DNA of 8,233 bases from Candidatus Cloacimonas sp. 4484_275 (GCA_002085205.1 NATF01000076.1:1-8233), one strand, 5' to 3'. Positions 1-7,358 are shown, numbered from the stretch's first letter. Notes: generated from the sequence alone by a model not told the origin. Program-made: numbers and translations.

Positions 1-131
1 AAATTATCGGAAACGATTATCTCGACCAGATTTCCACAACCGTACTTTCGAGCGATGATTTGAAAAAGATTTTAAGCAGCATAATAGAAGAACAAAAAAC
101 AAAAGAAACCGAAGAACCCAAAAAAGAATGA
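1..131 (+). CDS. 3' end of an unrecognised protein (partial)
   Basis: An open frame enters from the left edge (first full codon at 3) and stops at TGA 129-131, giving 42 C-terminal residues. The other two plus frames stop by about position 60. The peptide has a short amphipathic stretch (DDLKKILSSIIEEQ) followed by a charged, low-complexity Lys/Glu/Thr tail ending EEPKKE, which looks like a disordered C-terminus. I do not recognise the family; too little is present to assign a function. It runs in the same direction as the tRNA genes about 90 bp downstream. The reading frame is fairly convincing because it ends cleanly in a typical hydrophilic tail. Confidence 0.6.
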   Translation, partial: IIGNDYLDQISTTVLSSDDLKKILSSIIEEQKTKETEEPKKE

Positions 132-223
132 TAAAGAATTTTTATAAATCGAAATAGCGATTTCAGAGAAAAATTTATTTACAGAATTTCTCCCATTTCT
201 TTTTTTGCCTTCCGAATTGAAAC

Positions 224-313
224 GGAGATGTGTCCGAGTGGCTGAAGGAGCACGCTTGGAAAGCGTGTATACGGGTAACCGTATCTAGGGTTCAAATCCC
301 TACATCTCCGCCA
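224..313 (+). tRNA. tRNA-Ser (anticodon GGA)
   Basis: A 90-nt class II tRNA with an encoded CCA end. The acceptor GGAGATG (224-230) pairs fully with CATCTCC (303-309), followed by discriminator G310 and CCA 311-313. The anticodon stem CACGC/GCGTG (251-255/263-267) encloses the loop TTGGAAA, placing anticodon GGA at 258-260, which reads UCC and UCU. The long variable arm, a hairpin of the ATACGG/CCGTAT type, and discriminator G are the expected serine identity features. The T arm carries GTTCAAATCC. It lies 6 nt upstream of the tRNA-Glu gene, so the two are very likely cotranscribed. Confidence 0.97.
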
Positions 314-319
314 TTTTTT

Positions 320-395
320 GCCCCCATCGTCTAGTGGCCGAGGACGCGGGATTCTCATTCCTGAAACAGGGGTTCGATTCCCCTTGGGGGTGCCA
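320..395 (+). tRNA. tRNA-Glu (anticodon CTC)
   Basis: A 76-nt tRNA with encoded CCA (393-395). The acceptor GCCCCCA (320-326) pairs with TGGGGGT (385-391); the first pair is a G1-U72 wobble instead of the usual G-C, and the discriminator is G392. The anticodon stem CGGGA/TCCTG (347-351/359-363, one G-U pair) encloses loop TTCTCAT, placing anticodon CTC at 354-356, which reads GAG. Alignment with the E. coli tRNA-Glu pattern (CGTCTAG in the D arm, AACAGGGGTTCGA in the T arm) supports the Glu assignment. The CTC isoacceptor normally accompanies a TTC tRNA encoded elsewhere. Confidence 0.95.
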
Positions 396-439
396 GATTT
401 AATTATTAAAACAAATGAAAAAATCTAAATTCCAAAATA

Positions 440-470
440 AAAAGGGTTCGGAAAAATTCCGAACCCTTTT
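440..470. terminator. Bidirectional rho-independent terminator between convergent units
   Basis: The arms AAAAGGGTTCGGAA (440-453) and TTCCGAACCCTTTT (457-470) are perfectly complementary over 14 bp and enclose a 3-nt AAA loop. The arm ends are A-rich on the left and T-rich on the right, so a U tract forms on either strand. It lies 45 nt after tRNA-Glu and 18 bp beyond the stop of the leftward tldE gene, which fits termination of both transcripts. Confidence 0.88.
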
Positions 471-488
471 GTTTATGATTTTACAGTT

Positions 489-1820
489 TTATCCCGCAAC
501 AGTTAATTCTTTTATAAGAGTGGAAGCCGCCCCTACCGAAGACATGTTAAAACGGAAATTATCCGCAATTGCTTCCACATCATGTAAAAGTTGCAGAATA
601 TTTCCGGAAATCGTGAAAGGTTTCAAAGAATATTTTCTTATTCCGTTTTCCCATAAAAATCCTTCTGCAGAGAGGGAAAAATCGCCGGAAATTGCGTTTG
701 CTCCGGAATGCATTCCTTGCAAACTTACAATCTCGATTATTCTGTTGCGTTTGCCGAAAAGTTCATTTTCTTTGAGATTTCCGGCTTTCAAGAAAAAATT
801 CGTAGGCGAAACCGTGAGGCTGGATTTGTAACCGCGACTACCGTTGCCGGTTGATTTTACGCCGAATTTTCGCGCTGTTTCCGTGTTGTGCAGATAAGAA
901 ACAAGCTTGCCTTTATCGACAAGGACGGTTGTTTGAGCGGGATAACCTTCGCTGTCGAATGCTTGTGTCGAAAGTCCGTCGGGATGCAAAGCATCATCGA
1001 TAATCGTAACTTTTTCATTGGCGATAAGTTCGTTAATTTTTCCCTTCAAAAGAGATTTGCCTTCATAAACGGTTTTAGCGCTGAAAATTCCGGAAAAAGT
1101 AGCAAGAAGCGTAGCCATCATTTCATTATTGAAAACAATCGGATATTTTCCCGATTCGATTTGCTGTCCGCCTAACAAATCCAAAGCTTTTCGACAGCTT
1201 TCCTCAGCCAATTTTTTTGCGTCGAAATCACGAAAATTTCGGCTGATGATGAAATCCATTCCCATTCGTTTGTCGTCTTTTTCGCCGGCTAAAACTCCCG
1301 CGTAAGAATAAGCGTAATTTTGAATGTCTTCTTTATTCAAACCTTTGCTGTTGGCTATTTTGGAATAGGTTTTTCCGCTTCCCATCATTGCATAAGGGAC
1401 ATTGAAAATCCTTTTGTCGAATTCTTTCGCATACTTTTCCAAATTTTTGGCAAATTCTACTTTTTTGTCAATTCCCACTTTTTCCAATTCATCGGAGAAA
1501 ACATTCGGTTTTTTGGGAATATCGGGATAATTTTCCATTATCGGAACTTCGTCATTCACGGTAAATTTACTGTTTTCCAATGCTTTATCGACTATTTTCC
1601 TGAATGTTTCCGAATCAAATTTTTCCGTGTAAGCATAACCGACCTTACCATCTTTGATTATTCGAATTCCCAAACCTTTTTCATCGGAATAATTGAAAGC
1701 TTCTATTTCCTGCTCGTGAATTCTCACCGAAAAATTATCATTGCTCACAAGAAGTATTTCTATATCATCGACTTTGCCGTTTGCATATGCGAATATTTCT
1801 TCAAATTCTTTATTGTACAT
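489..1820 (-). CDS. tldE: TldE/PmbA subunit of the TldD/TldE metalloprotease
   Basis: This 443-residue protein has the usual length and end-to-end character of PmbA/TldE (peptidase U62 family). The conserved core includes the segment MMATLLATFSGIFSAKTVYE and the stretch VLVDKGKLVSYLHNTETARK. The C-terminus ends in the family-typical LIKELTVAG. It lacks the HEXXXH zinc motif, as expected: in the characterised E. coli enzyme TldD holds the zinc and TldE is the non-catalytic partner of a cytoplasmic heterodimer that degrades unstructured peptides (microcin B17 precursor trimming, CcdA turnover). The ATG at 1820-1818 has a perfect AGGAGG 4 nt upstream that overlaps the stop of tldD, so the two subunits are probably made by coupled translation. 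The native substrate in this organism is unknown. Confidence 0.93.
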   Translation of the reverse strand: MYNKEFEEIFAYANGKVDDIEILLVSNDNFSVRIHEQEIEAFNYSDEKGLGIRIIKDGKVGYAYTEKFDSETFRKIVDKALENSKFTVNDEVPIMENYPDIPKKPNVFSDELEKVGIDKKVEFAKNLEKYAKEFDKRIFNVPYAMMGSGKTYSKIANSKGLNKEDIQNYAYSYAGVLAGEKDDKRMGMDFIISRNFRDFDAKKLAEESCRKALDLLGGQQIESGKYPIVFNNEMMATLLATFSGIFSAKTVYEGKSLLKGKINELIANEKVTIIDDALHPDGLSTQAFDSEGYPAQTTVLVDKGKLVSYLHNTETARKFGVKSTGNGSRGYKSSLTVSPTNFFLKAGNLKENELFGKRNRIIEIVSLQGMHSGANAISGDFSLSAEGFLWENGIRKYSLKPFTISGNILQLLHDVEAIADNFRFNMSSVGAASTLIKELTVAG

Positions 1821-1824
1821 TCAT

Positions 1825-1830
1825 CCTCCT
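1825..1830 (-). promoter_or_regulatory. Ribosome binding site of tldE overlapping the tldD stop codon
   Basis: On the minus strand the sequence reads TAGGAGGATGAATG. The tldD stop TAG (1831-1829) shares its last two bases with AGGAGG (1830-1825), which is followed by a 4-nt spacer (ATGA) and the tldE ATG at 1820. The arrangement fixes the tldE start and suggests that ribosomes ending on tldD re-initiate on tldE, keeping the two subunits near equal amounts. Confidence 0.85.
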
Positions 1831-3211
1831 ATTTTCTACCACCGACGATTATTTCGTCAATTTTAATAGCCGGTTGACCTACGGTGGTCGGAATACTTCC
1901 GCTCACGGAACCGCACATTCCTTCCGCCAACGCCAAGTTATCGGCAACCATACTTATTTTTAGAAGCGCTTCCGCCCCATTTCCGATCAAAGTTGCTCCT
2001 CGCACGGGTTCGGCTATTTTTCCGTCCCTAATCATGTAACCTTCGGCAACCGCAAAATTGAAATTTCCCGTACCCGGCAAAACGGAACCGCCACCCATTT
2101 TTTTTGCGTAAATTCCGTATTTGATGGATTTTATTAAATCTTCCAATTTATGCGGACCGGCGGCAATATATGTGTTTCGCATTCTGGAAGCCGGAGCAAA
2201 TTTGTAGGATTGTCTTCTGCCGCTTCCCGTCGGTTTCAAATTCATTTTCATTCCGCCGAGTTTATCAATCATATAAGAATTAAGAATTCCGTCTTTTATT
2301 AAAACGGTTTTTTGGGTCGGCAAACCTTCGTCGTCAATGTTCTCCGAACCCCATTTATTTGGAATTGTGCCGTCATCAATCGCGGTTACGCATTCATTGG
2401 CAATTTTTTTACCCAATTTTCCGGCAAAAACGGAAGCTCCTTTGGCAACGGAAGTTGTTTCCAAAGCATGTCCGCAGGCTTCGTGAAAAATCACGCCGCC
2501 GAAACCGTTGTCGATTACAACCGGAAACTTTCCGCTGGGAGCATAATCCGCATTTAGCATTGTTATGGCAATGCGAGCGGTTTCTTTTCCCAACTCGGCA
2601 GGATTCAAACTTTCGATAAATTCATAACCGGCTAATGCACCGGGTCCGACATTTCCCGTTTGTTTTTCGTTTCCCGAGGAAGCGACCGAATTTACCATCA
2701 CGCGCGTGTAATTGCGTTCGTCTTCCGCAAGTAACCCTTCGCTGTTTGCAATTAATACTTTCTGATTTTTTTCGCTCAAACTCACATCGACTTGAGTGAT
2801 ATTTTGATGGTAACTTCTGGAAGCCTCGTTAATTTCTTTAATGAAATCAATTTTTTTCTCTTTAGAAACGGTATCATTGGGAATTTTGTAGTGATGTAAA
2901 TTATCAATTTTTCTCACGGTCAAATCCAGGCTTTTTAAAGAAGAATTTCCTTTGGCGGCTTTGCTGACGGCATCCGCCGTTGCCAACAAAGATTTTTCGC
3001 TTAAGTCGTTTGTGTAAGCATAAATCGCCGTTAATCCGTAAAATACTCTGATGCCGACTCCGAAATCTATTCCGAAAATATTTTGTTTAATCTTGTTATC
3101 GTTGAAATAAATAAGCGAGTTGGAAGTGTTTTCGACAAAAATTTCCGCAAAATCGGCGCCATTGGATAACGCTCTGTTTAACACTGTGCTAATCAATGAA
3201 TTATCTATCAT
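1829..3211 (-). CDS. tldD: TldD zinc metalloprotease subunit
   Basis: This is a 460-residue peptidase U62 protein. The catalytic zinc motif HEACGH is at residues 243-248 (HEXXXH type), inside the conserved block around GFGGVIFHEACGHALE. A C-terminal Cys433 in GMCGSVSG matches the position of the third zinc ligand known for TldD, and the end ...VGQPAIKIDEIIVGGRK is family-typical. With TldE it forms a cytoplasmic protease that acts on unfolded peptide segments. The ATG at 3211-3209 has a perfect AGGAGG 5 nt upstream. Length and motifs are complete, so it should be active. It is the first gene of a leftward two-gene unit that diverges from der. Confidence 0.95.
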   Translation of the reverse strand: MIDNSLISTVLNRALSNGADFAEIFVENTSNSLIYFNDNKIKQNIFGIDFGVGIRVFYGLTAIYAYTNDLSEKSLLATADAVSKAAKGNSSLKSLDLTVRKIDNLHHYKIPNDTVSKEKKIDFIKEINEASRSYHQNITQVDVSLSEKNQKVLIANSEGLLAEDERNYTRVMVNSVASSGNEKQTGNVGPGALAGYEFIESLNPAELGKETARIAITMLNADYAPSGKFPVVIDNGFGGVIFHEACGHALETTSVAKGASVFAGKLGKKIANECVTAIDDGTIPNKWGSENIDDEGLPTQKTVLIKDGILNSYMIDKLGGMKMNLKPTGSGRRQSYKFAPASRMRNTYIAAGPHKLEDLIKSIKYGIYAKKMGGGSVLPGTGNFNFAVAEGYMIRDGKIAEPVRGATLIGNGAEALLKISMVADNLALAEGMCGSVSGSIPTTVGQPAIKIDEIIVGGRK

Positions 3212-3216
3212 TTATT

Positions 3217-3222
3217 CCTCCT
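3217..3222 (-). promoter_or_regulatory. Ribosome binding site of tldD
   Basis: The minus strand reads AGGAGG (3222-3217), then AATAA, then ATG (3211). It is a perfect anti-16S match at good spacing and confirms the tldD start. Confidence 0.85.
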
Positions 3223-3236
3223 AATTTTCAAAAAAC

Positions 3237-3267
3237 ATGAAAAAAAAATTTGCGGTTCTCGTGTCAA
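3237..3267 (-). promoter_or_regulatory. Possible tldD-tldE promoter
   Basis: On the minus strand a perfect TTGACA lies at 3267-3262, about 50 bp before the tldD start. The best downstream hexamer is TTTCAT (3242-3237), 4 of 6 to TATAAT, but the spacing of 19 bp is long and the spacer holds a run of nine T. The -35 match is good and the -10 is weak, so this is a candidate only. The gap 3212-3357 must hold the promoters for both divergent units; for der, on the plus strand, I see only a weak TTGCCA (3320-3325). Confidence 0.35.
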
Positions 3268-3357
3268 GAATTTCGGAAATATGCATGAATGCGATAAATT
3301 TCCGTTTTCACTTTCCGATTTGCCACAATATCTTTTTCAACTTATCTCTCCTCAAGC

Positions 3358-4720
3358 GTGGTCGCGATTGTCGGAAGACCGAATGTGGGAAAATCCACTT
3401 TATTTAATCGTCTCAGTCGCAGCAGACAGGCGATTGTAGATTTTGAAGAAGGCGTAACGCGCGACCGAAAATATCAGGAAGTCGAATGGACCGGACATTA
3501 TTTCATGATAGTCGATACGGGTGGTCGAATGGACCGGACATTATTTCATGATAGTCGATACGGGTGGAATCATTCCGAAATCGGACGACAGAATCGACAG
3601 AGCGGTTCGATTTCAGGCGGAAATTGCCATCGAAGAAGCGGATTTGATTTTGTTTATGGTTGATGCTTTGGTGGGAATTACCGATCTTGATTTGCAAATA
3701 GCAAAAATTCTTTCGCCGTATCGAGAAAAAGTTTTGTTGGTTGCCAACAAAGTTGATAATGAAAAAATAGAACTCGATGTTTTTGATTTTTTGAAACTCG
3801 GCTTTGGAGAACCGTTTCCCATTGCCGCTGTTCAAGGAAGGAATATCGGAAATTTTCTCGATAAAATAATTTCTTCCATTCCCACTTCCGAGGAACCCGA
3901 ACCGAAAGACGAAGCAATTCGGGTGGCAATTGTGGGAAAACCGAATGTGGGAAAATCCTCATTGATAAATCGGATTGCCGGACAGCAAAGTTTAATCGTT
4001 ACGGATATTCCCGGCACGACTCGCGATTCCATTGATATGGAAATAAAATATCACCAAAAAAAATTAATTTTTATTGATACCGCCGGACTTCGTAAAAAGA
4101 AAAAAATCAAATACGGAGTGGAATATTTTAGCACAATGAGAACTATCGAAAGCATCAATCGGGCGGATGTTGTTCTGCTGATTTTGGATGCGGAAACGGA
4201 AATTTCCAAACAAGACCAGAAAATCGCTTCTTATGTAATCCGAAATTATAAAGAACTGATAATCGTTTTTAATAAATGGGATTTACCGGAAAAAGATAAT
4301 TCCACGGTCGGAAAATATTTACAAAAAATAAAAGAAGAATTACCGTTTGTGCAAAATTCTCCCGTAATGTTTGTTTCCGCTCTCACCGGTTTGCGTGTGC
4401 AAAATATTTTGAAAAAAATAATCGAAGTTGAAGAAGAAAGCAAAAAACGAATTCCCACTTCGGAATTAAACAAGTTTTTGGAAAAAATCACGGCAAAATT
4501 TCCACCCGCTCATTCCAGCGGAAAACATACAAAAATTTACTATTGCTCGCAAGTGGAAACCAAACCTCCCACTTTTGTTTTCTTTTGCAACAATCCGAAA
4601 TTGGTAACGGTTCATTATCGGCGTTACATCGCAAATCAGTTGCGAGAATATTTTCAATTCAAAGGAGCAACCATAAAAACCATTTTCAAATCGAGGAAAA
4701 AAGAGCAAGATGATGAGTAA
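3358..4720 (+). CDS. der: GTPase Der (EngA), frame broken by a 43-bp tandem duplication
   Basis: Der is a double-GTPase needed for late 50S ribosomal subunit assembly and is usually essential. As read, the frame from GTG 3358 carries G-domain 1 up to DTGG (P-loop GRPNVGKS at residues 6-13, T34 in the G2 region, DTGG 53-56) and then shifts into a nonsense tail ending at 3663. The rest of the protein lies in another frame through TAA 4718-4720. Removing one 43-bp copy gives a continuous 439-residue protein. It has NKVD (116-119), a second P-loop GKPNVGKS (179-186), DTAG (226-229), NKWD (291-294), SAL (326-328) and a KH-like C-terminal domain from about 345. The GTG start leaves only MVAIVG before the P-loop and has no Shine-Dalgarno. 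There is no ATG, GTG or TTG upstream in frame before the stop at 3295-3297. The gene is probably intact in the organism. Confidence 0.93.
3481..3566 (+). repeat. Perfect 43-bp tandem duplication inside der
   Basis: Copy 1 is 3481-3523 and copy 2 is 3524-3566, identical at all 43 positions; each starts GTCGAATGGACC and ends GATACGGGTG. One further base (G3567) matches by period and then the match ends. It encodes the VEWTGHYFMIVDTGG segment of G-domain 1 twice, in two different frames, because 43 is not a multiple of 3. See the findings for the assembly-artefact interpretation. Confidence 0.98.
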
Positions 4721-5324
4721 CATAATAATCGCGGTAATCTTAGCGTATCTTTTGGGAAGCATTCCCACCAGTTTTATTTTTGGAAAATTGAAAGGAATAG
4801 ACATCAGAAAGGTCGGAAGCGGCAATGTGGGAGCAACGAACGCGCTTCGCATTTTGGGAACGAAAATCGGGATAATAACACTTCTTATTGATATTTTGAA
4901 AGGATTTGCGGCTATCTCTTTGGGAAAATATTTTTTGAAAAATCCATCTCAAATTGTTTTGATAATTTTAGGAATTTCCGCCATTTTAGGACATATTTTT
5001 ACCGTTTTTCTCAACTTCAAAGGCGGAAAAGGTGTTGCGACTTCCACCGGAGTGTTTCTGGCGCTTCTTCCCGTTCCTCTTTTAATTGCTTTGGCGGTTT
5101 TTGTAGTTACGGTGTTTTTCAGTAAATATGTTTCTCTCGGCTCTATCCTTGCTTCGATAACACTTTTAATTACGGAATTAATCATTAACATTCGAAATTC
5201 GTTTGCCGATCTTTCGCTTCTGATTTTCGTTTTTTTTGTTTCGCTTTTCATTGTAATTCGGCATAAAGCCAATATAAAACGAATAATTGCCGGTAATGAA
5301 AATAAAATCAGTTTTCGCAAGTAG
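4710..5324 (+). CDS. plsY: Glycerol-3-phosphate acyltransferase PlsY
   Basis: PlsY transfers the acyl group from acyl-phosphate to glycerol-3-phosphate, making lysophosphatidate, the first step of membrane phospholipid synthesis; its partner PlsX is not in this window. The 204-residue protein is very hydrophobic with several membrane segments, as expected for this inner-membrane enzyme. All three family motifs are visible: GSGNVGATNALR (36-47), KGGKGVAT (104-111) and HKANIKRIIAGNENK (185-199). The ATG at 4710 (or the adjacent one at 4713) lies inside the end of der, an 11- or 8-bp overlap, so its translation is probably coupled to der. GAGG about 13 nt upstream is a weak ribosome binding site. 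Length and motifs are complete. Confidence 0.96.
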   Translation: MMSNIIIAVILAYLLGSIPTSFIFGKLKGIDIRKVGSGNVGATNALRILGTKIGIITLLIDILKGFAAISLGKYFLKNPSQIVLIILGISAILGHIFTVFLNFKGGKGVATSTGVFLALLPVPLLIALAVFVVTVFFSKYVSLGSILASITLLITELIINIRNSFADLSLLIFVFFVSLFIVIRHKANIKRIIAGNENKISFRK

Positions 5325-5327
5325 AGG
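5323..5327 (+). promoter_or_regulatory. Ribosome binding site that fixes the GTG start of purF
   Basis: AGAGG overlaps the plsY stop TAG (5322-5324) and sits 5 nt before GTG 5333. No other ATG, GTG or TTG lies in frame between the upstream stop TAA 5303-5305 and the catalytic Cys codon, so GTG 5333 is well supported as the start. Confidence 0.7.
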
Positions 5328-5332
5328 AAAAA

Positions 5333-6694
5333 GTGTGCGGAATAATAGGAATTTATAATCATCAAAATGCCGCTTCCAAAGCGGCTTTGGGACTTTTTGC
5401 GGAACAACATCGCGGACAGGAAAGTTGCGGGATGGCGGTAACCGACGGCAAAATTATTAAATTGCGAAAAAAAATGGGATTGGTTAAAGAAGTTTTTACT
5501 CAGGAAGTTTTGGAAAATTTCAATGGAAACATTGCCATCGGTCATGTTCGTTATCCGACCCGCGGCGCTTCGTCGGTTTACAATTCCCAACCGCATCTCG
5601 TGGAGACGCTTGCCGGTCCTTCTTACGCTCTCACAAGCAACGGCGACATCGTGAATTATGCGGAAATCAGAAAAGATTTGGAAAAGGAAGGTGTTTATTT
5701 TGCCAGCAATAATGATGGCGAATTGCTCTTGAAATTTATTGTTTATCAGATTGAAAAGCAAGGGAAATCGACTGTTGATGCCATAAGATTCTTAATGGAA
5801 AAAGTAAAAGGCGCTTTTTCCACGGTTCTGGCAACGAGAAATGCTCTTTACATGTTTCGCGATCCTTTCGGATTTCGTCCGATGAGCTACGGAAAAACCA
5901 AAGACGGTTCCGTTGTTGTTGCTTCCGAAAGCAGCGCTCTCGACATTTTATATATGGATTGGTCAAAAGAAATCAAACCGGCGGAAATAATTGTCGCGGA
6001 CGAAAACGGAATTACCGAAATTTCCAATGAAACAAAAATTTATAGGAATACTTCGGAAGAGCGACATTGTATTTTCGAACACATCTATTTCTCCAGACCG
6101 GATAGCGTGATTTTCGGGGAAAATGTTTATCAGGTTAGAAAAAAAATCGGAGAAATGCTTGCCGAAAACGATGAAATTATTGCCGATGCCGTTATTCCCG
6201 TTCCGGATTCCGCAAATTTTATCGCTCTCGGTTATGCCGAAAAAAAGAAAATTCCTTTTGAACTCGGTCTTATCAGAAATCATTATGTGGGACGAACATT
6301 CATCAAACCGGAACAAACTATTCGCGACGAAAGCGTGTTCCAAAAATTTAATGTGCTTCCCAACTTCTTTGAAAATAAGAAAATTGTGTTAATAGATGAT
6401 TCCATAGTACGCGGAACGACTTTGAAAAAAATCGTTAAATTGATCAGGAATGCAGGCGTTAAAGAAATTCACCTGCGAATCGGTTCTCCGGCGGTTAAAT
6501 ATTCGTGCTTTTACGGAATCGACACACCGACTCGCGAAGAATTGATTGCCAACAACAAAACGGTTTCGGAAATCAAAGAATACATCGGAGCGGATTCGCT
6601 AAAATATCTTTCGATTCCGCAATTGAGAAAAACTGTTTCCGAACCGGAAAGCTATTGTTATGCCTGTTTTAACGGGAAATATCCGGTGAAGTAA
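5333..6694 (+). CDS. purF: Amidophosphoribosyltransferase PurF (Fe-S type)
   Basis: PurF makes 5-phosphoribosylamine from PRPP and glutamine, the first committed step of purine synthesis, in the cytoplasm. The 453-residue protein begins MCGIIGIYN: once Met is removed, Cys2 is the N-terminal glutaminase nucleophile. Other glutaminase residues are in HVRYPT (71-76), SNGD (102-105) and NND (126-128). The PRPP loop is IVLIDDSIVRGTT (351-363). Cys246 (HCIFEHIYF), Cys392 (CFYGIDTPT), Cys442 and Cys445 (YCYACF) match the four 4Fe-4S ligands of the Bacillus subtilis enzyme, so this is an oxygen-labile Fe-S type PurF. Unlike the Bacillus enzyme it has no propeptide. It starts with GTG 8 bp after plsY. 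Length is slightly short for the family but complete at both ends. Confidence 0.97.
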   Translation: MCGIIGIYNHQNAASKAALGLFAEQHRGQESCGMAVTDGKIIKLRKKMGLVKEVFTQEVLENFNGNIAIGHVRYPTRGASSVYNSQPHLVETLAGPSYALTSNGDIVNYAEIRKDLEKEGVYFASNNDGELLLKFIVYQIEKQGKSTVDAIRFLMEKVKGAFSTVLATRNALYMFRDPFGFRPMSYGKTKDGSVVVASESSALDILYMDWSKEIKPAEIIVADENGITEISNETKIYRNTSEERHCIFEHIYFSRPDSVIFGENVYQVRKKIGEMLAENDEIIADAVIPVPDSANFIALGYAEKKKIPFELGLIRNHYVGRTFIKPEQTIRDESVFQKFNVLPNFFENKKIVLIDDSIVRGTTLKKIVKLIRNAGVKEIHLRIGSPAVKYSCFYGIDTPTREELIANNKTVSEIKEYIGADSLKYLSIPQLRKTVSEPESYCYACFNGKYPVK

Positions 6695-6695
6695 A

Positions 6696-7169
6696 ATGAA
6701 AATAGTATCCCGACAAGAAATCGAAAAAATAGCGAGAATTTTAAAAAAATCAAACAAAAAAATCGTGTTTACAAACGGTTGTTTTGATATTATTCATGCC
6801 GGTCATATCGAATATTTGCGAGAAGCAAAAAAATTGGGCGATATTTTAATTCTCGGCTTAAACAGCGATTCTTCCGTGCAAAAACTCAAAGGAAGAAACA
6901 GACCTATAAATGATGAAAACGCGCGGGCGATTGTTTTAAGCGAATTTAAATCCGTAGATTATATTGTTATATTTCAAGAAGATACGCCATACGATCTCAT
7001 CGAGATTGTTAAACCTGATGTATTGGTTAAGGGCGGTGATTGGAAGGAAACCGAAATTGTCGGCGCCGATATTGTGAAAAAATATGGCGGAATTGTGAAA
7101 AGTTTGGAATTCAAAGAAGGATTTTCCACCACAAAAATCATTGAAAAAATAAAAAAAACCGAGTGTTAA
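6696..7169 (+). CDS. rfaE2: D-glycero-beta-D-manno-heptose 1-phosphate adenylyltransferase (RfaE2)
   Basis: This cytidylyltransferase-fold nucleotidyltransferase of 157 residues matches the C-terminal half of bifunctional HldE. It transfers AMP from ATP to heptose 1-phosphate on the way to ADP-heptose for the LPS inner core. Visible motifs are NGCFDIIHAGH (27-37, the HxGH nucleotide-binding signature), LNSDSSVQKLKG (55-66), the ENARA segment (74-78) and the FSTTKII end motif (143-149, ISTT type). The ribokinase-like half (RfaE1) is absent here, so it must be a separate gene elsewhere. The ATG is 1 bp after the purF stop, with GGTGA (6685-6689) upstream. Its presence indicates a Gram-negative envelope. 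Specificity for ADP rather than another nucleotide is inferred from the family. Confidence 0.93.
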   Translation: MKIVSRQEIEKIARILKKSNKKIVFTNGCFDIIHAGHIEYLREAKKLGDILILGLNSDSSVQKLKGRNRPINDENARAIVLSEFKSVDYIVIFQEDTPYDLIEIVKPDVLVKGGDWKETEIVGADIVKKYGGIVKSLEFKEGFSTTKIIEKIKKTEC

Positions 7170-7358
7170 ATGGAATATCAGGAAGATAGTGCGGTTGTGA
7201 CGGAATGCGGCAAAGATTTCGTCAAATTGGAAATAATCAAAAGCGGAGCTTGTAAGTCTTGTTCTCTTTCCAATCTTTGTGCCGCCAATCAAAACAAAGT
7301 AACCGTTCGAGTTAAAACCGATTTGGACTTAAAAACAAAGTTTACCAGAAAAAAATAA
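7170..7358 (+). CDS. Short RseC/MucC-like Cys-cluster protein lacking membrane segments
   Basis: A 62-residue protein starts directly on the base after the rfaE2 stop (TAA 7167-7169, ATG 7170). The N-terminal pattern SAVVTECGKDFVKLE followed by SGACKSCSLSNLC resembles the start of RseC/MucC (SoxR-reducing) proteins, with the cluster C28-x2-C31-x5-C37 and an extra Cys13. Typical RseC proteins run to roughly 140-160 residues, with a small beta domain and two membrane helices after this point. Here the protein stops at FTRKK, just as that domain should begin. Only 47 bp separate it from folB, and no other frame there continues the family sequence. It may be a soluble metal- or redox-binding remnant, a decayed gene, or the victim of a missing segment. 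The homology is recognised by eye from a short motif. Confidence 0.7.
   Translation: MEYQEDSAVVTECGKDFVKLEIIKSGACKSCSLSNLCAANQNKVTVRVKTDLDLKTKFTRKK

Noticed and set aside
146..206. Weak hairpins (AAATCG/CGATTT at 146-163; GAGAAA/TTTCTC at 166-192) and a T-rich run before tRNA-Ser
   Set aside because: Stems are only 6 bp and AT-rich, the second has a 15-nt loop, and the T run is separated from it; not enough for a terminator call. No clear promoter hexamer pair was seen for the tRNAs either.
415..831. Plus-strand open frame beginning after the tRNAs
   Set aside because: It runs through the terminator hairpin and then antisense to the end of tldE; no family features.
1320..1877. Plus-strand open frame of 185 codons, rich in Phe and Ile
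   Set aside because: It is antisense to the well-supported tldE gene; the Phe/Ile richness is simply the reverse complement of Lys/Asn-rich coding sequence.
3281..3439. Small open frame from ATG 3281 in the tldD-der gap, 52 codons
   Set aside because: It has a protein-like start but only a weak upstream GGA, and half of it overlaps the conserved Der P-loop in another frame. No support beyond being open.
3481..3663. Programmed frameshift in der or folK
   Set aside because: The frame change is fully explained by the extra 43-bp copies; no slippery sequence or stimulatory structure is needed, and the duplicated peptide would still be present.
4949..5761. Minus-strand open frame of 270 codons
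   Set aside because: It lies opposite plsY and purF, both of which have full family motifs. The peptide shows no recognisable motif and it has no ribosome binding site context, so it is a shadow frame.
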